A DNA stretch of 64,000 nucleotides from Capitulum mitella (Eukaryota > Arthropoda > Thecostraca > Pollicipedomorpha > Pollicipedidae), in assembly GCA_030062745.1 (NCBI GenBank), contig CP099848.1, positions 10,251,501-10,315,500 on the forward strand. The letters are read 5' to 3'. Shown in pieces: positions 23,836 through 36,000 of the stretch. The notes below the pieces were generated by a model, which was not told where the DNA came from, did no database searches, and worked only from the letters and a program-made list of their open reading frames with translations. Position 1 is the stretch's first letter. Every line of letters starts with the position of its first letter. Both the position numbers and the translations under genes were made by a program.

Positions 23836-23839
23836 TGCT

Positions 23840-24180
23840 CGCACTTTTTGTAACGTCCCTTGCGGTCCCGGGCAATGCAGTACGTGCACACCCTGTTGTA
23901 CCAGGCCGTGCCGTTCCGTCCGTGCACTCTCTGCGGCACCATGCAGTGCCGTCTGTATGTCCTCCCCCCTCGGTACGATGCAGTGCCGCATCGTACCGCA
24001 GGGGGTACGTACCGCAGTAGGTCCGTACACCCTCTGCGGTACCATGCCGTGATGTCAGTACACTCTCAGCGGTACCAAGCCGCGCTGTCCCTACATCCCC
24101 TGTGGTACGATGCAATGCCGTCTGTGCGCCCCCCCCCCCGCGGTACCATGTAGAGCCGTCCGTACACTCTGCGGTACCAG
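23840..24180 (+). repeat. GGTACC-rich minisatellite upstream of the candidate promoter
   Basis: About nine degenerate units of roughly 33-36 bases built on CCGTCCGTACACCCTCTGCGG and then TACCATGCCGTG. GGTACC (KpnI) or one-base variants occur in most units. At least one unit is inverted: CGGTACGATGC (23971-23981) pairs perfectly with GCATCGTACCG (23988-23998) across a six-base loop. Long frames on both strands through this array are artefacts. It ends directly against the GC-rich block that precedes the signal-peptide ATG at 24371. Confidence 0.8.
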
Positions 24181-24370
24181 GCCGTGCCGTCCTCCCCTCG
24201 AGCGCCGCCGGCGCCGCGGTGTGCCGGGCGCAGGCGCCGTCGGCGGCCGCGCCGGTCGATAGCGCACCTGGAGGCGAGGGGCGCCGGCCGCCGCAGACCG
24301 TCTGCCGGGCCCCCGCCGACGGACGCGCCGGCGGCCGCGCCTGCTGTCGCCGACGACACGCGCCGCCACC
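24181..24370 (+). promoter_or_regulatory. CpG-rich putative promoter/5' UTR
   Basis: Very GC- and CpG-rich, without TATA, ending in GCCGCCACC immediately before the ATG at 24371. The position between the minisatellite and a signal-peptide start suggests a CpG-island-like promoter or 5' leader of the EGF/LamG gene. There is no direct evidence for a transcription start. Confidence 0.35.
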
Positions 24371-24471
24371 ATGGCCGGAACCCCGCTGCCGCTGCTGCTG
24401 CTGCTGGCCACCAGCGCGGTCGCGCCCCGGCCGGCGCACGCCTAAGGTGCTCTTCGAGGCCGCCTTCCAAG
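24371..24471 (+). CDS. Candidate first exon with signal peptide (frame conflict)
   Basis: A near-perfect Kozak context (GCCGCCACCATGG) opens MAGTPLPLLLLLATSAVA followed by PRPAHA, an ideal signal peptide with an A-x-A cleavage site, but TAA follows at once (24443-24445). In the overlapping frame the DNA reads TPKVLFEAAFQ to a GT donor (exon end 24471, GTACCG) that splits a codon after its first base. That is exactly the phase the EGF exon at 40788 needs, and the joined codon would be Gly. Either a one-base error or real shift lies near the GC-rich CCCCGGCCGG, or the signal-peptide frame is not used. The next exon of this gene is 16.3 kb downstream. Alternatively this is a decayed exon, or a chance Leu-rich frame in CTG-repeat DNA. 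Confidence 0.4.
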
Positions 24472-27179
24472 GTACCGTCAGGGATTGCTCGCGCGGTGGA
24501 AAACGGGTGTCGAGCTTGTGTATCACGTGAACTGCGGTACGTTTAATTATTGTGAGAAAGTCGAAATAGGTCTCCCTTCGTCTTCGTATTGTCAGTTGTG
24601 TTACACGCTGGTCGAAGATAAGACGTTTTTGAAAGTGAAATTTAAGTTGAAGTCAAAAGTTGGAACGAAAAATCGATGAATTTTAACCACATTTGCCTCT
24701 GGTAAACGTGAAATTATTTAGCGTTTTAACGCGGCGTTCTGTGACACCTTGATCTTGTGCAAGCCTTTTCCAAACCGACCAAGTTCCTGCAGAGCTTTGT
24801 GATTAGTGATTAGAGAGGTCCTGGACAGTCTTTTTGAACAACGTAAATCAGCTTAGTTGTAAAAGGTAAGGCCCGATACTGCAGCACTGTGAGACGAGCT
24901 AAAATAATGGCATGGGGTCAAAATCATTTTGATAGGACGATTACATTTCCAGAGCACTAGCGGAAAGGAAAAGCGTCATGGGCGTCACCACTGAGGTGGG
25001 GGTTGGGGGGGTTCATGGTTACGTGTACCTGAACTCTATGGACGGGGATTGCAGAACATGAACTTTATCCCGACTAACCGGATATTTCCGTCAATTTCCA
25101 TCCAGGCCTTTTTTAAACGTTCATCCGCTTTTCGGTGAATTTCTTCCACCATTCGTAAATCCTTGGTGGCCTAAAATACTATGAGAGTGACTGTCAGCTG
25201 TAAAAGGTAAACCACCGGTAGACCGCCAATATATGAAAAATATTGCAAACTCACATCAACAAAGTCGAGTAGAAGTCGCAAAACGATAAAATGAAAAAAA
25301 GAACGCGTAAGTAGTGTATCTTCGTCCGGAAGGGAAATATGAGAGGAGGGAATCATTCACAAATTTCGTCCAGAAACCTTCACATTTTCTCCTCAGAGTC
25401 AAAAATGTGTATCCACCTAAAGTCCGTCTTCTCCACCGTGAAGCTAGAGTTAAGTCCCTGTCGAGTTTGGACTCTACCCATCCATTACGACCAATGTCAT
25501 CCAGCAAATTCTATGGAGACTTGATCGAACAAAACGTGAAACACTGATAAGACGTTGTCCATATTTTTGCTGGTAATGAAAACATTTTGTTAAAGTCTAG
25601 CCCTTTCCCGATATGTTATTTTCTTTTTCTTTATATGTTATATTCCCGGTATCCTAAGTGGAATGGAAAATTATTCTTAAGACTGCTGAGTGTTAGTTCC
25701 CGATGGGAGGAAATTAAAAACAGGTTTCCGTAAGCATAATTGGTGGAGATTCTCACAAAAAAGCAGTTTCTTTGAAGGTGCGCAATGACGAGACACACGT
25801 CAAAGCGTCCTTGAAGAAGGCTGCCAAAGAAGGGTATTGTGTGAAATGGTTGTTTTAAAACCCGAGATCAGTTTTAGAAATACATTTTTGCCGTACCAGA
25901 AAATAAAGAATATGCACTGCCAAAAGGTGGTAAACCTTAGCACAAGACACAGTTTTTTCTGGATAACCTCTTAGATATCTAAGCATGTTACTGGTCTGTT
26001 ATTAAAAAGGTGTGCGGTTTATTACGTTATGATTAATAACTGCGTATCTCACAGCTATTGCTTTCCCACCCTGTGCAGATCACATATCGGTCTCTAAAAC
26101 TTTTTACCATGTCCTTGGGAATGGATGAACCCCTCCATGACGACGAAGGAGCATTGATGTACAGCAATGAGACGCACGCTTACTGTGTGCGGCCCATCCT
26201 CTGGGTACCTCGACCCGCTTTGGTGTCTTGCCAGTTCCGTGATGGCGTCCCTAATCCCGTCGCGTCGTTCTGTCCGCCGCGTCTCCTTCTGTTTTCCCCG
26301 CCGTTCAGCGTCCCCGCATTCCGTCCTGTCGCGCTATCCGGCGAGACCCTGTACTCTCCGTGTGCGTCTCTGCCTCACGCCCCGTTTTCCCGCGCGTGCC
26401 GCTCGAACGCCTCTGATGTGGCACCCGGAGCCGATCAGGGTGACGGATCGTCCCCGGACCTCCCGCCGTTTGCCGCGGCGCTGCGTCCGCCGGTCACTCG
26501 GCGCCGGCTGTCATTGATTTCCCTGCCGGGCCGACGCCAGTCATAACGCAAACCGCCGCCGGCACCGGGCCGGGCCGGGCCGGCGACGGCGGACCGTGGC
26601 GGCGGCCCGCCGAGGCGACCCCGCTGCTCACTCCAAGACATGGAGCTCCGAGGCGTGACTCCAGACCTGCAAAAAAGACGTCAAAACTGTCACCTCCAAA
26701 AGAGGAAAACCCCAAATCGGCTGTCACAGTTTCAATTCGGCCAGGTTTTATCCTACCAATCCAAATAATGCACTAATTGCCTCCTTCCAGAGCCAGTGCA
26801 TGGAGCCGCCAGCATATTTACAGCGACTTCTTATACTGCACGCCTGACGTGTGTATTTTCTTCACGTAATGATTACCTTCCATACGTCTGCTATAATTTT
26901 AGCCAATGTCTGTCTCCCGAGCTGGCTGGCAAGTTGGCAGACTTTTGCATCTCAGCGTGACTCAACTGCACGGCCGGAGACATTGAGCTTCGAGACGCGC
27001 GCAGAAGCCGCTGAGTTCCGAGCTGAAGCGGTCCGATGGAGTTTTCAGCGCTCGGAGGAAATGGAGTGCAAAATTCGGGTGAAATTTATATTTAAATCCT
27101 GAGTGCTATTTAATGCGAGGCGAGCGTGACTAGAGACATCAAACAAAGCTGCATACGGTTCCGGCGGTCTCGTTGTGGC

Positions 27180-27236
27180 GCAGATGTGGCGAGATGGCTT
27201 AGCATCATGGTGGAGATCGGGTTCTAGCCCGAAAAC
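27180..27236 (+). repeat. tRNA-like SINE head or tRNA relic
   Basis: TGGCGAGATGG (27187-27197) fits an RNA polymerase III box A and GGTTCTAGCCC (27220-27230) fits box B (GGTTCRANNCC) at tRNA-like spacing. The flanks do not fold into a clear tRNA acceptor stem, so a tRNA-derived SINE or a tRNA pseudogene is more likely than a working tRNA. Confidence 0.4.
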
Positions 27237-27689
27237 TGCGTCAGAGACGAGACGCTTTTGGACTTTGCCGATGTGAGAGGTATTCGAGGGCTTCAACGCT
27301 GTCAGTTTCAACCGTTTGTATTTGCTCCTCGAAGTAAGCTAATAGCTGCGCCGTTGGCATGGCATCCATTAGTTCCAACAGCAAATTACGAGGAGCATCA
27401 CACATGCTCCGAGCGTATAGCTGGAGTTGGGATTTTACGGTTCAAGGAAAACACTCAGATAATGACAGGCAATGGCCAATTACCCATCAATCGCAACATG
27501 AGATGAGAATCCAGGATCCGTCGGCTGTGATGTTTGTCAACCCTCGCCCGGGCGAGTTGTTTCCCACCTTCCACTGTGCACGGGGGTCGGTTCGACCACT
27601 CCCCTTTGCGTTTTGGCCTCTACCTGAACTGGAGACGCGAAACGACAACGAGCGTGTTGCTCGTCATGAGAGAAAGCCAACGGCATCCA

Positions 27690-28385
27690 GTTTTAAAGTT
27701 TTAGGTCAACCGGCGACCTTTTAGGTCAAGCCAGTGGCCCAAAATAGGCGAAAATCGCGAAACATTTCCTTCCGACAGCCATAGAGTGAGATGTTGCGCA
27801 GTTAGAGAGGTCAAACAGGAACCAGAGGACTCTGAAGCCTTGCAAATTTAGAGTATTCTTTATTATCGCTTTCGGTCAATGGCACAGGTCAGGTCAGGTC
27901 AAACCCCGTGACCGTCAGCGACGACATGTAATCTAGAGGCTTCTGTCGGCCATGAAATGAATATGAATAAATGGAAACTGTGTAAAATGGATACTGAATT
28001 TGAAATCAGCACATCAAAATACCCAAGTGATCACTTGAGGTCAAAAACGGTCGTCCGAGGTTGGTGACCTCGGTTGACTTTGGAAGGGTCACAGACTTGG
28101 TGGGAAGCGAGGCCGCGTACATCTCGTTTGACACCAACTTTCATATCGAATGTCACTGGCGGTTTAAAGCTGCCAGAATCCAAGAATTCATCGTAAAACG
28201 GCCAGAGGTGTTCGCCTTTATTACATCATAACCCCGTGACCTGACATGAAATCGACTTTGTTTCTTATCAAAAATTGCGACTTTGATGTCCAGAGGGTAC
28301 TGAGAAATCCGGCCTACCATGTAGAAGCCATTCCTGAAGAGCACGGGGGAGGGGTCTAATTGACACCTTCCCCCGCCCGGGCGAA
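27690..28385. repeat. GGTCA-rich interspersed repeat
   Basis: Dense GGTCA words, including three overlapping AGGTCA copies at 27886-27901 (a five-base tandem). It ends against the MITE at 28392. A C/G-rich patch (28345-28380) just before the MITE may belong to another element end. Confidence 0.4.
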
Positions 28386-28391
28386 GGCTAA

Positions 28392-29586
28392 CCCTATTCC
28401 CGGCAGGGGGGCGGAATCCGCCCCCCTCGAGTTTTTTGCTTGCCAATTCCATGATTTTTAACGCAGCCTCACGAAACTTGGTGACTTTTCCTAGCTATTT
28501 TTCTACGTCTCGTGACAAAATTTCAAAATTCTATTTTTCTCAGGAGCGGAGCCAGGCAACGTTTTTGGGAGGCACCTCAGTCATTTTTGGTCATGTTCAG
28601 GGTAAAAGGAAAATGTCTGCCAAAAACAGAGTTTTTAAGATAGAGCTCAAAACTTTATATGGACATATAGCTTAATAGTTGAGCAATGTGCAGATACAAT
28701 TTGGTTTATCTCAGATCACTGTACAAGGTCAGGTCAACGTCAAAAGTCAAAATTTGTTTTTTACAATAATTTCGGCGCCGTTTTTTCAAATGCCAACCCG
28801 GAGTATATATTACGTTGAACGGTGCCCTCTACTTGTGTACCAAGTTTCAGCTTGATATCAGGTCGGGTCACGGAGTTATGACCTAAAATATCAGTGCGCG
28901 TACCATATATCGCAATAGCCATAAAATGAAATTTTTGAAATAGAGTGAATTCAAATGATTGAAAACGTTTACAGACAATATTTATTGTACACAAGATCAT
29001 TCCAAGTGACCCCAAGGTCACTGGAGGTCATTTAAGGTCAAAGGTCACAGGTTGATCTGAAGAACGTGTGACCTTGACAGTTCCCCTTTTTCATGTCCCT
29101 GGCACCGCCTATGCTAACATTATACAAACAAGGTGATGCGATTTGTACTTCTGTAGCAAAACATGACTAGCAGAAGCCAAAAAATCGATTTTGCCTCTTT
29201 TGTTCATTCAGTTGTTAGAAAATTAATCCACCTATTTTTGAAACCCTGTGAACGCCCATGAATTTTCTCAAAATTTCAGATTTGTGTACCCATGGTAAAA
29301 GCCCTATCCATAATCTCTCGATTCATGCTAGTTTCATCAAAATCGGCCCATAAACAACGGAGTTAAAAGTCCAAAAGTTCCCCCCATTTTGACATTTTTG
29401 CCCCCTGTATCCACACATTTCAAAATTTTGAAAATTTCTTTTTACAAAAATGTAGTTCACGTCATGGCAAATCGATTGCCGTTTGTTGCGATGAAATCGG
29501 ATGTGTAGTTCTCGAGATCTCAGGGGGGGCCGAATCGGCCCCCCTGCCGGGAATCGACCATGTCGTCTAGCCCTCCGGGAATAGGG
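28392..29586 (+). mobile_element. piggyBac-type non-autonomous DNA transposon (MITE), copy 1
   Basis: A 1,195-base element with perfect 12-base terminal inverted repeats: CCCTATTCCCGG at 28392-28403 and CCGGGAATAGGG at 29575-29586. The flanks are CTAA on the left and TTAA on the right, consistent with a TTAA target duplication carrying one change. TTAA targets and CCC-starting ends are hallmarks of the piggyBac superfamily. Subterminally, ATTCCCGGCAGGGGGGC-type inverted repeats with G-run/C-run palindromes occur at both ends. On the right they are set about 20 bases further in, an asymmetry also known from piggyBac. No transposase frame is present. A second full copy lies at 56604-57817. The two are clearly homologous over their full length but diverged, so both are old. 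Confidence 0.8.
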
Positions 29587-29885
29587 TTAAACGTCACCAT
29601 TCAACCTCCATGAATGGCTTTTCTGTGTTACATCTGCGAATGTCTTTTTAATGATTGGTTGGCTTCGGACACCCATTTGCAAAGTTTCCGCGCATTCGTT
29701 TTCGTGCACCGCAAAATAGGCGTAATAATCAATCTCGAAATGGGGAGAAAAAAGCTGGATGGTGTCGGGCATGAAAAGTAAGACTTTTAGGTAGACGTGC
29801 CACATGAGGCGCACTAACCAAACATGATGGCAACAAATGCACAGTACATGAATTACAGACACAATTATGACTATATCCGGTATCT

Positions 29886-29910
29886 ATTTATCTATCTATC
29901 TATCTATCTA

Positions 29911-29960
<50 letters not shown>

Positions 29961-29997
29961 TTAGTGCGCTTGTATATATGGTGGTTAGTATATATAT

Positions 29998-30073
<76 letters not shown>

Positions 30074-30095
30074 ATATATGTATATATGGTGGTTA

Positions 30096-30144
<49 letters not shown>

Positions 30145-30250
30145 ACTGGTATCCGGCGAAAATATTCCATTGTTGCTCATCTTATCGCGACTTTGTTAAG
30201 TGCATAATGTGCAATTTCCAAAGTCGAGGTACTTTGTTGACACTTGATCA

Positions 30251-30300
<50 letters not shown>

Positions 30301-30330
30301 TAAATATATATATAGTATATATATATATAT
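29886..30330. repeat. TATC/TA microsatellite cluster
   Basis: (TATC)n at about 29887-29912 passes into (TA)n to 29958, with further TA arrays at about 29990-30080, 30097-30141 and 30253-30330. A TATATGGTGGTTAGTATA island interrupts the arrays twice (near 29975 and 30085), so part of the array was probably duplicated as a block of about 110 bases. Tyr-Ile open frames here are artefacts. Confidence 0.95.
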
Positions 30331-32585
30331 CCCAGTAAACATTTTTGTAAGCTCAGACTTTTCACATCGTGATGTGAAAACTTGGCAGTTTTGGAGGAAT
30401 CTGAAAAAAATGATGCAGTAAACTAGAAATGCAAACAGGCCTTTGTGAAATCAGCTACTTTCATTCCAGTTCATTACCCTCATTCATTTTTAGCGTTATC
30501 TCACATGGCTGATCACGTCGTCCAGAGGCTTCAATGTGTACAGTGGGTGGGCCATGCAGGCAGTAGTCCGTGTCGGAGGTACTGTAAGCCATGTCATGAT
30601 TCATTCTTGACTACATCGCAGAATGACCACGATCTGTCTGCAAGCTATTTTGGCGTTCAGCAATCAAAAGAAGACATCATCGAATCATTCACACGATTAA
30701 GTTACCGGCTACATGTCTAAATTAAAGCGATCTAAAAGTAAATGCCAGTGTTAAGCAAACTGTCGAAATGAGATGGATGACAATGGCCACCGGGATTCTG
30801 TGAAAACGACGCTACGCATAACGCATCCAACTTGCCATTCCATATCAGTGATAGACATTATATACATTAGACACTGACGGATAAACAGCCACAAAGGATA
30901 CGCTTAAATCTGTGGCCAGTGGCCACCGTAGCTATTGGCCGTATTGTTTAAGATTCATTTGTTCTGGCCAACAGCTATATAATTTCTTGATGACAACCAT
31001 ATACTTTGATTTCAGCAGAGAGCAATGTTAATAAATGACGTGAAATGCCATCGGAACGTGAAATGACACCAAATTAGACCTGATCTGTAAATGCTTGGTT
31101 CTCTTGGTGCTGCGATGTGTGCACCTTTGCTCAAAATTTCAAGCACTCTTCAGAGGTAACGGGGCCAGTATGACGCCGCGCACTCACAAACAAGAGTCAA
31201 ACCAGCGCGTTACACGGTTGGTTTGGGGCCAAGAGCGGAGCTTTGTGTCGCATGCACCCGCTTAGTACCAGCGTTACCGCCACGAAACGACACCTGCCGT
31301 CCTCGTCATGCAGACAGAAATAGATCGTACACCTTCCCGTTAACGGAGGATCCCAAGTCCAACAAGCTGCACGTTCACATGGCAAGTTGCATTTTGCCAC
31401 TGACACTTTAAATCTTGCTTGTCTTGGATGCCACTTGTGACTTTGCAGCCCACCACAAAATTTGTCGTCTCCATCATCAATGGTTACCAAACCAAATGCC
31501 TTAAAGGCGAAGGCATACACGTCGGCACGTGCGTCCCGCACACACCAGGCTGAATCTACTGGCGTGCAAAACAGCGACGTCTATCGACTGTCATGTATGA
31601 CGTGATCCTGTCCGCCTATTTTCAGCCTGCCAGCAGTAGCAGTTTTGCGGCAATGAAGGACGGGTGCTAATCTTGAGTACCTCGCGCTTCACGTGCGAGT
31701 TGCACATCTGTTTCGGTCTCCCATCGGAATGGATCGTCCAGCTGCCCTTCCGTCTTTTCAACCCATCACCGCACCAGACTGCCCCGTTTGTGTGCCGGCC
31801 ATTGGGTTATCAGAAACACGAGTGTAAAAGAGGTGCTCACGCGTTGAACGTGACCCGTCGCACCCCGCCCACCACATAGGGTACCGCTGAATAGCCCTAG
31901 TGGTCTACCTACCCACTAAATTCCAGCTGCCTAGATCACTGCTGACGACACTCGGAGGCCCCGAGTCCAGATCAGAAACACGCGCCTGTGGATCGCCACG
32001 TGGACTGCACGTGGGTGGCGGACCACAAAAGTACGCACTGGCAAATGGGGCCCATGTTGTCACCAAGTCCTGAGTCAATAGCTCTCGCCGTTTGACCTGT
32101 ACCACTGATGAATAAAAATCTGCAGAGGCCCGGCTCGCGCCGCGTGGCACGTGCCAAACGTCGTGACCGACTGGCGCGTTTGGGGGCTAGAGGCTCCATA
32201 GTTTGGACATGCGAACACTCAGACGCCTCGATCTGAGGTTTTCCGAGAGACCGCCATGTATGAAATTTAATTTCATTAAAATGCTGCAAAGCACACTTTT
32301 ACCTTTTCGATCTTGAACAGATGAAGTTTGAATTGTGCAGTCGCTGCGTTTTCTACTTTCTCATCTGAAGCACGATGGTTCATTTATAATTTCCACCTGT
32401 TCTTGATAGCATTGACGGAGAGCCTAATGGAAACTTTGCTGCATAATTCATCTTTTGCCGTTGAAATCTGGGAGTCCGATTTTCTTCCTGTAAAATATCC
32501 CAGACTTCCGGAAGCAATGTCCAAGACCCACCCAGACGGACTGTTATTTGCTGAATCACGGCCCACTGCATCTACCCTCTGACAG
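30331..32585. other. No recognised gene
   Basis: Intron-like DNA. Frames such as 30445-30720 (+) and 31197-31541 (-) show no domain I know. Confidence 0.35.
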
Positions 32586-32589
32586 CCGT

Positions 32590-33065
32590 CAACCTCTAGA
32601 GTTCTCTTCCCCTCAGACGTCCGTCACCTCACATTCATCACCTTCTGATGTCTACCACCTCCTACCATCCACCACCCTCTGACATCCAACACCCCCTGAC
32701 GTTGGCTCTGACGTCCGGAACCTTCTGACGTTCATCACCCTCTGACGTTCACCATCCTCTGACATCCACCACCATCTGACGTCCACCGCCCTGTAACGTC
32801 CACCACCCTCTGACATCCGTCATCCTCTGACGTCCTTCACGTTCTGTCGTCCGCCACCCTCTGATATCCGCCACCTTCTGACGTCCACCACCCTCTGATA
32901 TCCGCCACCTTCTGACGTCCACCACCCTCTGAGATCCGCCACCTTCTGACGTCCACCACCCTCTGAGATCCGTCACCTTCTGACGCCGGCCACCCTCTGA
33001 CATCCGCCACCCTCTGACGTCCTCCATCCTTTAACGGTGGTTCTGTCGTCCGCCACTCTCTGACG
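32590..33065. repeat. 17/34-bp minisatellite rich in TGACGTC
   Basis: About 27 copies of a 17-base unit near CCACCCTCTGACGTCCA. Between about 32861 and 32990 alternating units give a 34-base higher-order repeat (…CTGATATCCGC then …CTGACGTCCAC). Around a dozen copies keep TGACGTC, the core of the CREB/ATF site, and TGACATCC and TGAGATCC variants alternate with it. Minus-strand frames through the array (up to 202 codons) are repetitive Gly/Arg/Trp artefacts. It abuts a GC-rich islet (33060-33400). Confidence 0.9.
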
Positions 33066-36000
33066 CTGGCCCCGATGTCGGCCGCGTTCTGCGTTTCGCT
33101 CCGGCCGCAGCTCTCCGCGCAGCTCCCGGGCTTCGCTCCCGCCACTGCGAGGAGCGGAATCCACCGCCTCAGGGCCGGTGGACCGCGCGGCCGGACCCTG
33201 CCGCCACGGCCAATCGATGCGCCATCACCTCGCCGCCAGGGAGCAGGGGAGACGAGGGGAGCGGCCCTTCCCGCCGCCCCGCAGCTGGGCATCTCCCCAG
33301 AGTGGTCTGCCTCGCCGCAGCGCCCTCGCCACGGCCGGCCGCGGCCTCCGGGGCCGAGGGATCTGCTCTGGAATGGAATGTTCTGCTGGCGCGGGCAGGA
33401 ATGCAGCGGTGGTGCTGTGATCTGTGCCCTTCTCGTCGCCTTCACTTGGAGGAAATTTCTCGTGCGTTACGATCCCTTGAAAACGAAATGGGAACATGAA
33501 ATCCCTTGAAAACGAAATGAAAACGAAATGCACAGTGTGGTCACTGATAGACACGAAGACTTCTACACAGTGTGAGTTGCACATCAAAGACGCTGGACTC
33601 GTTTTGGCGGCCCTGCTACAACGCACGCCAAATGTTCGGTATGCAGCACTGTGGTTTCGTCCTCAAAATAGACCGGTGTTGAAAGCAGATCCTGATCAGA
33701 AAATGCTACCCAGACCGACGGGTTGCCATAATTCGGTCTTGACCACATAAGCAAAGGGCAAAACTTCACCGACATCTGACTCATGTGCAAGACGATCAGA
33801 GCTTGCTTAGCGAGCTCTACGTGATATAGACTGAAATTTCGACACCGTTCGCTTCAAATGCACTTGGATCAAATATGCAAAAAAATCATGTTACGTTAGC
33901 CGGTCATGCACCTACATCAGCCTACCATGGATCGTTGCTACAGTTTCCGCTGCAGAGACATTCAATACCAGCGTGTTTATCTCCACTGGCTTAGCTTGAC
34001 TCAACAGTCAAAGCCGGCTTAATCGCAGCTTCCTGTCCTGTGTGGACGTCCTTGGAAGTGGTTGCCATCTCACGACCAACTTCGGCCAGCTCCCGAAGAG
34101 TGGGAGGAATCTTCCGCTAAAAAATTAACTGGACCAGCGTCGGGCCGGGCGGACGTGGCCGAACCAATGTGCTCATTATCACAGTCAAGTCGAGGCTAAT
34201 TATGTTATCTAATCAGGGAATGAAATCCCACAGTGCTGCTCAGTCTAATTCACTTTACATTTCGCGCCATGTTTGGATAGCAGGAACAGTAATTTATCCT
34301 CTTTCGATACGCAAGCAGAAATGAAACCCCAAAGAAAACTTCACACGATCAGTCTTCCAGTAGACATATAAATGGATGGATTCCACATTTTCACGCGACG
34401 ATTGCTTTGATGTTCCAATATTGGTCGTTTAATGTATTTTGAAGTCAAAATAGCGCCCAGCGGCAGAGGGGAAACCACACATTGCCATTGCAATAATCCA
34501 CATGCAACCTTCTGTCTGCGATTACGTTGAACATAAACACTCCACTGAGTGAAACTTCACAAAAAAATCGGTGGTCATCGTAGCGGTTTGATTTAACTTG
34601 AACTGCAGTGACTTTTGTTACTTGAAATCCATATTTTCGTGATGTTTCACATGGCTAAGCTGTCTGATATTTTTGGACACTCTCAGTATTATCAGCGGTT
34701 TCAATAAAATCTAGAGGTGCTGTCCGTGTTTATCGCTTATAATGCAAATAAAAACTTTGAGTTAAATAAGTCAACGAACATAGACTGATGTTTGTATCTA
34801 ACAGTCATTCCATGGCTTAAGGATAGTGACCCGGTGTCCTCAAACACTTTTTTGTTCGAAAACGTTGCGTTTTAACCAAAAACGAATGGATAAAATCTCC
34901 CTCTTTATCACTCAAACCCAAACGTATTTCGACCTTACGAACAAAATGCACTGGCCTAATGGTCCATGGAAAAAGTGTGATTCTCTAGCATTAAAAATGG
35001 CCCTCTGCAATTAAAAGCTTTAGAAAGTAAAGAAGCTCACCGGCGACGAATGCCGTAACCTTTCGAACAAATATTGCTACATTGCACCCCTGTCGAGGCC
35101 CAAAACTCTGAAATGATATTTAATTCACAATGCTCCGTTGACGTCGCCTCTGCATTGATATATACGTGACAGTTTGAGGCCAGTCCAATATTTTCGCCTC
35201 GTAACCTGGTTAAATTGAGCACCGACTATGATACGAGCACCTTTGTTACGCCCACCGTCCACCATGCATGCACACTATGGAGCGGTCATAGGCTTGCTCG
35301 CGGCAAGGGTCCGTTGTTGCAGTTGGCCGCGTCTCGTTGCCTTGGCGACAGTGCTCCGACAATCGACGCCGGACGGACGTCGCATTCGACGCCTGGCTGG
35401 CCGGGCGCCGCTCACATGCACGTCGCCGGCGACGGACTGAGGGTCACGCGACGAGCTGACCCTGAAGTCGGACTTTACCGACGCCCGCTGAAGCCAGAGA
35501 CGAAGTCCAAGGGTTCGGTCAAGACCTGAGGGGTCAGATGCAATGGGCCGATGGGCCGACCTCAGTCAGGCAGCCTTGCCAGCGCTGCGCTCTCCCATAC
35601 CGGCCTCCGAGGCCCACGGGTATAACAACCGGGGGTGGGGTCTGGGGGCATGTAACCTCCAATTTTGGCAAAATGGGTTTTGTCCCCTCAATTTTGGTCG
35701 GAAACAGAACACTTTTTTAGTTTACTACTGAAAAGATGTGATTTTGAATCAGATTGCCCTCGCCAGATTTTGATCCCCCAGTTTCTGAGACTCGGCTACA
35801 ACCATGCCGAGGCCACCTGGCAGGAACGCCCAGGCGCGGCGTCAGCGATGACGCGGGCGGGCCGGAGAAACGCGAACAAACGAGCCGAGGCAGCCGACAT
35901 TGAGCACTGCCTCGACTAATGATGGGTCGATGCCGGCCGGCCGGCGCCGCCGATCGCTACGCAGAGGCCACTTTCGACTGCGTGCACCGGCGAGCTCCAG

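Noticed and set aside
23768-24526. 252-codon minus-strand frame opposite the candidate first exon
   Set aside because: It covers the minisatellite and the CpG-rich block, is Ala/Gly/Arg-rich and has no domain.
29908-30338. Long Tyr-Ile open frames on both strands, and the similar one at 6241-6531
   Set aside because: They are translations of TA dinucleotide repeats.
32590-33445. Regular short repeats resembling a CRISPR array or a repeat protein
   Set aside because: The repeats are contiguous 17-base units without unique spacers, in animal DNA. The minus-strand frame is a by-product.
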